A stretch of 64,000 nt of DNA. Origin: an uncultured Pseudovibrio sp. (lineage in GTDB: Bacteria; Pseudomonadota; Alphaproteobacteria; Rhizobiales; Stappiaceae). Numbering within the stretch: position 1 is the stretch's first letter; every line of letters begins with the position of its first letter. The position numbers were made by a program, and so were the translations under genes. Where the stretch lies: the NCBI GenBank assembly GCA_947496145.1, contig CANMBS010000017.1, forward strand, positions 41,225-105,224, written 5' to 3'. Of this stretch, positions 62,008-64,000 are shown in pieces. Under the pieces are notes generated by a model. The model made no database searches. It saw only the letters and a program-made list of their open reading frames with translations, and was not told where the DNA came from.

Positions 62008-62868
62008 CTATTTTTGAGAGCTCATTGCCGCTGCCATCAAACGGTAGGTAATCTGAGCTGTTGTAAAATCCCATGCAGCATTACCATCTGGCGCCAGTTC
62101 AACCACATCCAGTCCAATACAGGTTCGTCCTTTGAGCGCGTGTTCAACCAGATGTAATGCCTGATAGTATCCAAGACCACCTGGAACAGGTGTGCCTGTC
62201 GCAGGCATCTGAGAAGGATCCAGACCGTCAACATCAAACGAGATATAGACATGCTCTGGAAAATCCTCAGGCAGCTCTACACTGTGTATTCCTTTGGTAA
62301 CCAGCTCTTCCGCATCAACAAAGAAAACATTGTTCTGCGCGCGACTATCTACTTCTTGCTGGCATAGTGCGCGAACTCCAAATTGAGCAAGCGAATTTCC
62401 ATCTTCAATCAGAAGATTCATAACGGACGCATGCGAGTGCTTTTCTCCTTGATAAGCGACGCGAAGGTCCGCATGTGCATCCACCTGAACAATACCAACC
62501 GGCTTGCCCAGTGCACGTGATATACCGGTTACCGCTCCATAAGAGAGGGAATGCTCTCCTCCAAGCGTAATGGGGATTTTACCAGCTTTTATGGCTCCTT
62601 CTGTACGTTGCGCAATCCGCTCCATTACCTCTGCCAATGGTCCGGTACAATCTACGGCAGGTTCTGTAAAAACTCCCGAAGCGCATGGCTCAACGCCGTT
62701 AACACCACGCTCCAGCTCATTACTCGCCTGAAGAATAGCCTCTGGTCCGTTCCTTGTTCCAGAACCGTAAGACACAGTACGTTCCAGCGGAACCGGAATA
62801 ATTGTGAAGAGTGCATTCTCAGCAATACGCTCTGCCTCACTCAGTTCACTATCCAGAAATACAGACAT
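62008..62868 (-). CDS. speB: Agmatinase (ureohydrolase family)
   Basis: A 286-residue manganese enzyme. Metal motifs: LGGEHSLSYGA, VDAHADLRVAY and ISFDVDGLDPSQMPATG; CIGLDVVELAP closes the set. These are the ureohydrolase signatures, and the sequence type is agmatinase rather than arginase, releasing urea from agmatine to form putrescine. It is 11 bp downstream of nspC on the same strand, making a polyamine operon. AAAGGGGC precedes the ATG. Confidence 0.9.
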   Translation of the reverse strand: MSVFLDSELSEAERIAENALFTIIPVPLERTVSYGSGTRNGPEAILQASNELERGVNGVEPCASGVFTEPAVDCTGPLAEVMERIAQRTEGAIKAGKIPITLGGEHSLSYGAVTGISRALGKPVGIVQVDAHADLRVAYQGEKHSHASVMNLLIEDGNSLAQFGVRALCQQEVDSRAQNNVFFVDAEELVTKGIHSVELPEDFPEHVYISFDVDGLDPSQMPATGTPVPGGLGYYQALHLVEHALKGRTCIGLDVVELAPDGNAAWDFTTAQITYRLMAAAMSSQK

Positions 62869-62879
62869 ATCATGCCCCT

Positions 62880-64000
62880 TTAAGAAAGACGTGTCAGGAA
62901 GTCACTATAGGAAAATTTCCGTAAAATCTTCAGTTCATCACTTTCAGAATTCCAAAGTGCGATTGCAGGCAGCGCAACACCATTAAAAGTATTAGTCTTC
63001 ACCATGGAATAATGTGCCTGATCCAGAAACGCGAAACGATCGCCAATTTTCAGAGGCTCTGCACGCGAGTAATCACCAATAACGTCACCAGCAAGACAGG
63101 ATGGACCGCCTAAACGGTAAGTATACCCCTCCTCTGCTTCACCCAGCATTGCTGGACGGTAAGGAGCTTCAATCACATCCGGCATGTGGCAAGTCGCAGA
63201 AATGTCGACGATGGCCAAATCTATTCCATTTTTCGGCAGGTCAAGCACTTCACCAACCAAAATCCCGGCATCCAGTGCAACAGCTTCACCCGGTTCCAGA
63301 TATACTTCCAGACCAGTTGCCGCTCGAACATCTTTGATGAAGCCAATCAGGGCCTCGCGATCATAATCTTTGCGAGTGATATGATGACCGCCGCCAAAGT
63401 TAATCCATTTGAGCTGGCTAAAATACGGTGCCAGTTTGTCTTTCACAGCCATCCATGTACGTAAAAGCGGCTCAAACTCCTGCTCACACAACGTGTGCAT
63501 ATGGATGCCGTCTACACCTGCCATCACCTCAGTACTAAGCTGCGAAACCGGTACCCCTAAGCGAGAACATGGAGCACAAGGATCATATTTTTCAACTTCA
63601 CCTTCAGAATGCTCCGGATTAATGCGCAAACCAACATCCACGTGATGCGTAGCAGCCCGAACATTCGGCAAGAAACGATCTTTCTGAGCAGCACTATTGA
63701 AGATCATATGGTTGGAGTAACCGATTATCTCATCAATTTCGTCTGTCTTGTAACCTGCGCAAAAGGTTGCAACGTCACCGCCATAGTGTTCACGCCCTAG
63801 ACGCGCTTCATACAGGCCGGAAGCGCAAGTACCCTCTAAATACTCGCGGATCACCGGTGCTAAAGCAAACATAGAAAAAGCTTTAAGTGCTGAAAGAACA
63901 TGTGCACCAGAGCGCTCAGTGACTTCCTTAAGCACAGACAGGTTGCGGCGCATGGCAACCTCATCGACGACAAAGCATGGGCTTGGGACCCGGGAGAGGT
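62880..64000 (-). CDS. nspC: Carboxynorspermidine/carboxyspermidine decarboxylase, 5' end outside window
   Basis: At least 372 residues; the frame continues to the window edge (LSRVPSPCFVVDEVAMRRNL), so the true start lies beyond. PLP-dependent alanine-racemase-fold enzyme: the PLP Lys in VLSALKAFSMFALAP, the HMHTLCEQ segment, WINFGGGHHITR and EPGEAVALDAG, with GGPSCLAGDVIGDY near the C-terminus. It decarboxylates carboxynorspermidine or carboxyspermidine in the aspartate-semialdehyde polyamine route. speB downstream supplies putrescine for the same pathway. Confidence 0.92.
   Translation of the reverse strand, partial: LSRVPSPCFVVDEVAMRRNLSVLKEVTERSGAHVLSALKAFSMFALAPVIREYLEGTCASGLYEARLGREHYGGDVATFCAGYKTDEIDEIIGYSNHMIFNSAAQKDRFLPNVRAATHHVDVGLRINPEHSEGEVEKYDPCAPCSRLGVPVSQLSTEVMAGVDGIHMHTLCEQEFEPLLRTWMAVKDKLAPYFSQLKWINFGGGHHITRKDYDREALIGFIKDVRAATGLEVYLEPGEAVALDAGILVGEVLDLPKNGIDLAIVDISATCHMPDVIEAPYRPAMLGEAEEGYTYRLGGPSCLAGDVIGDYSRAEPLKIGDRFAFLDQAHYSMVKTNTFNGVALPAIALWNSESDELKILRKFSYSDFLTRLS

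Noticed and set aside
1..64000. CRISPR arrays
   Set aside because: No series of regularly spaced direct repeats was seen on reading the window.

Overview
The window looks like a chromosomal segment of a marine alphaproteobacterium. Supporting signs are the phosphatidylcholine synthase, IalB/HspQ-type genes, a tRNA-Ser with encoded CCA, and the rlpA-dac-tmk-holB-metG-tatD cluster. Gene content and base composition resemble Pseudovibrio/Stappiaceae, but that genus assignment is inference.

Layout. 0-7.2 kb: a partial IalB-like gene, hspQ, a malyl-CoA lyase-like enzyme, an LpxL-type acyltransferase, an AEC transporter, a UbiH-family hydroxylase, a DUF2182 membrane protein and pcs. 7.5-22 kb: a purine catabolic island, all on the + strand: LysR regulator, hydroxyisourate hydrolase, xanthine dehydrogenase xdhABC, a BMP-type nucleoside/purine ABC importer, membrane urate hydroxylase PuuD, OHCU decarboxylase and an M20 hydrolase. 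Together they import purines and oxidise them through xanthine, urate, HIU and OHCU to allantoin. 22-25 kb: an esterase, a LysE exporter and a CitE-like lyase.

25.06-35.88 kb: the most remarkable part, a compact provirus of about 10.8 kb related to the tailless, membrane-containing phage PM2 (Corticoviridae-like). It has a repressor, an early operon with small proteins, a zinc-finger HUH rolling-circle Rep, an FtsK/HerA-type packaging ATPase, a P2-like double-jelly-roll major capsid protein, a train of tiny single-TM proteins, a SleB-type cell-wall hydrolase and a minus-strand HTH protein. No integrase is encoded. The element lies between two dif-like 28-bp sites, so integration by host XerCD is likely. 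Genes to the left run mainly rightward and all genes to the right run leftward, as expected around a replication terminus.

36.4-39.6 kb: a large TPR/beta-barrel NfrA-like outer-membrane protein. 39.8-51.7 kb: an aromatic-acid (probably 2-aminobenzoate) CoA-activation and uptake operon: CaiB-type transferase, arylformamidase-like hydrolase, thioesterase, LivFGMH plus binding protein, 2-aminobenzoate-CoA ligase, acyl-CoA dehydrogenase, enoyl-CoA hydratase and MarR. Directly upstream lies the decayed 3' end of the aminobenzoyl-CoA/salicylyl-CoA oxidoreductase gene, so the pathway appears broken here. 52-59.6 kb: housekeeping genes, including a D,D-carboxypeptidase homologue that has lost its catalytic Ser and KTG motif. 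59.9-62 kb: tRNA-Ser(UGA), then an IS5 remnant interrupted by a decayed IS3-family element. 62-64 kb: speB and nspC of a polyamine operon, nspC running off the window.
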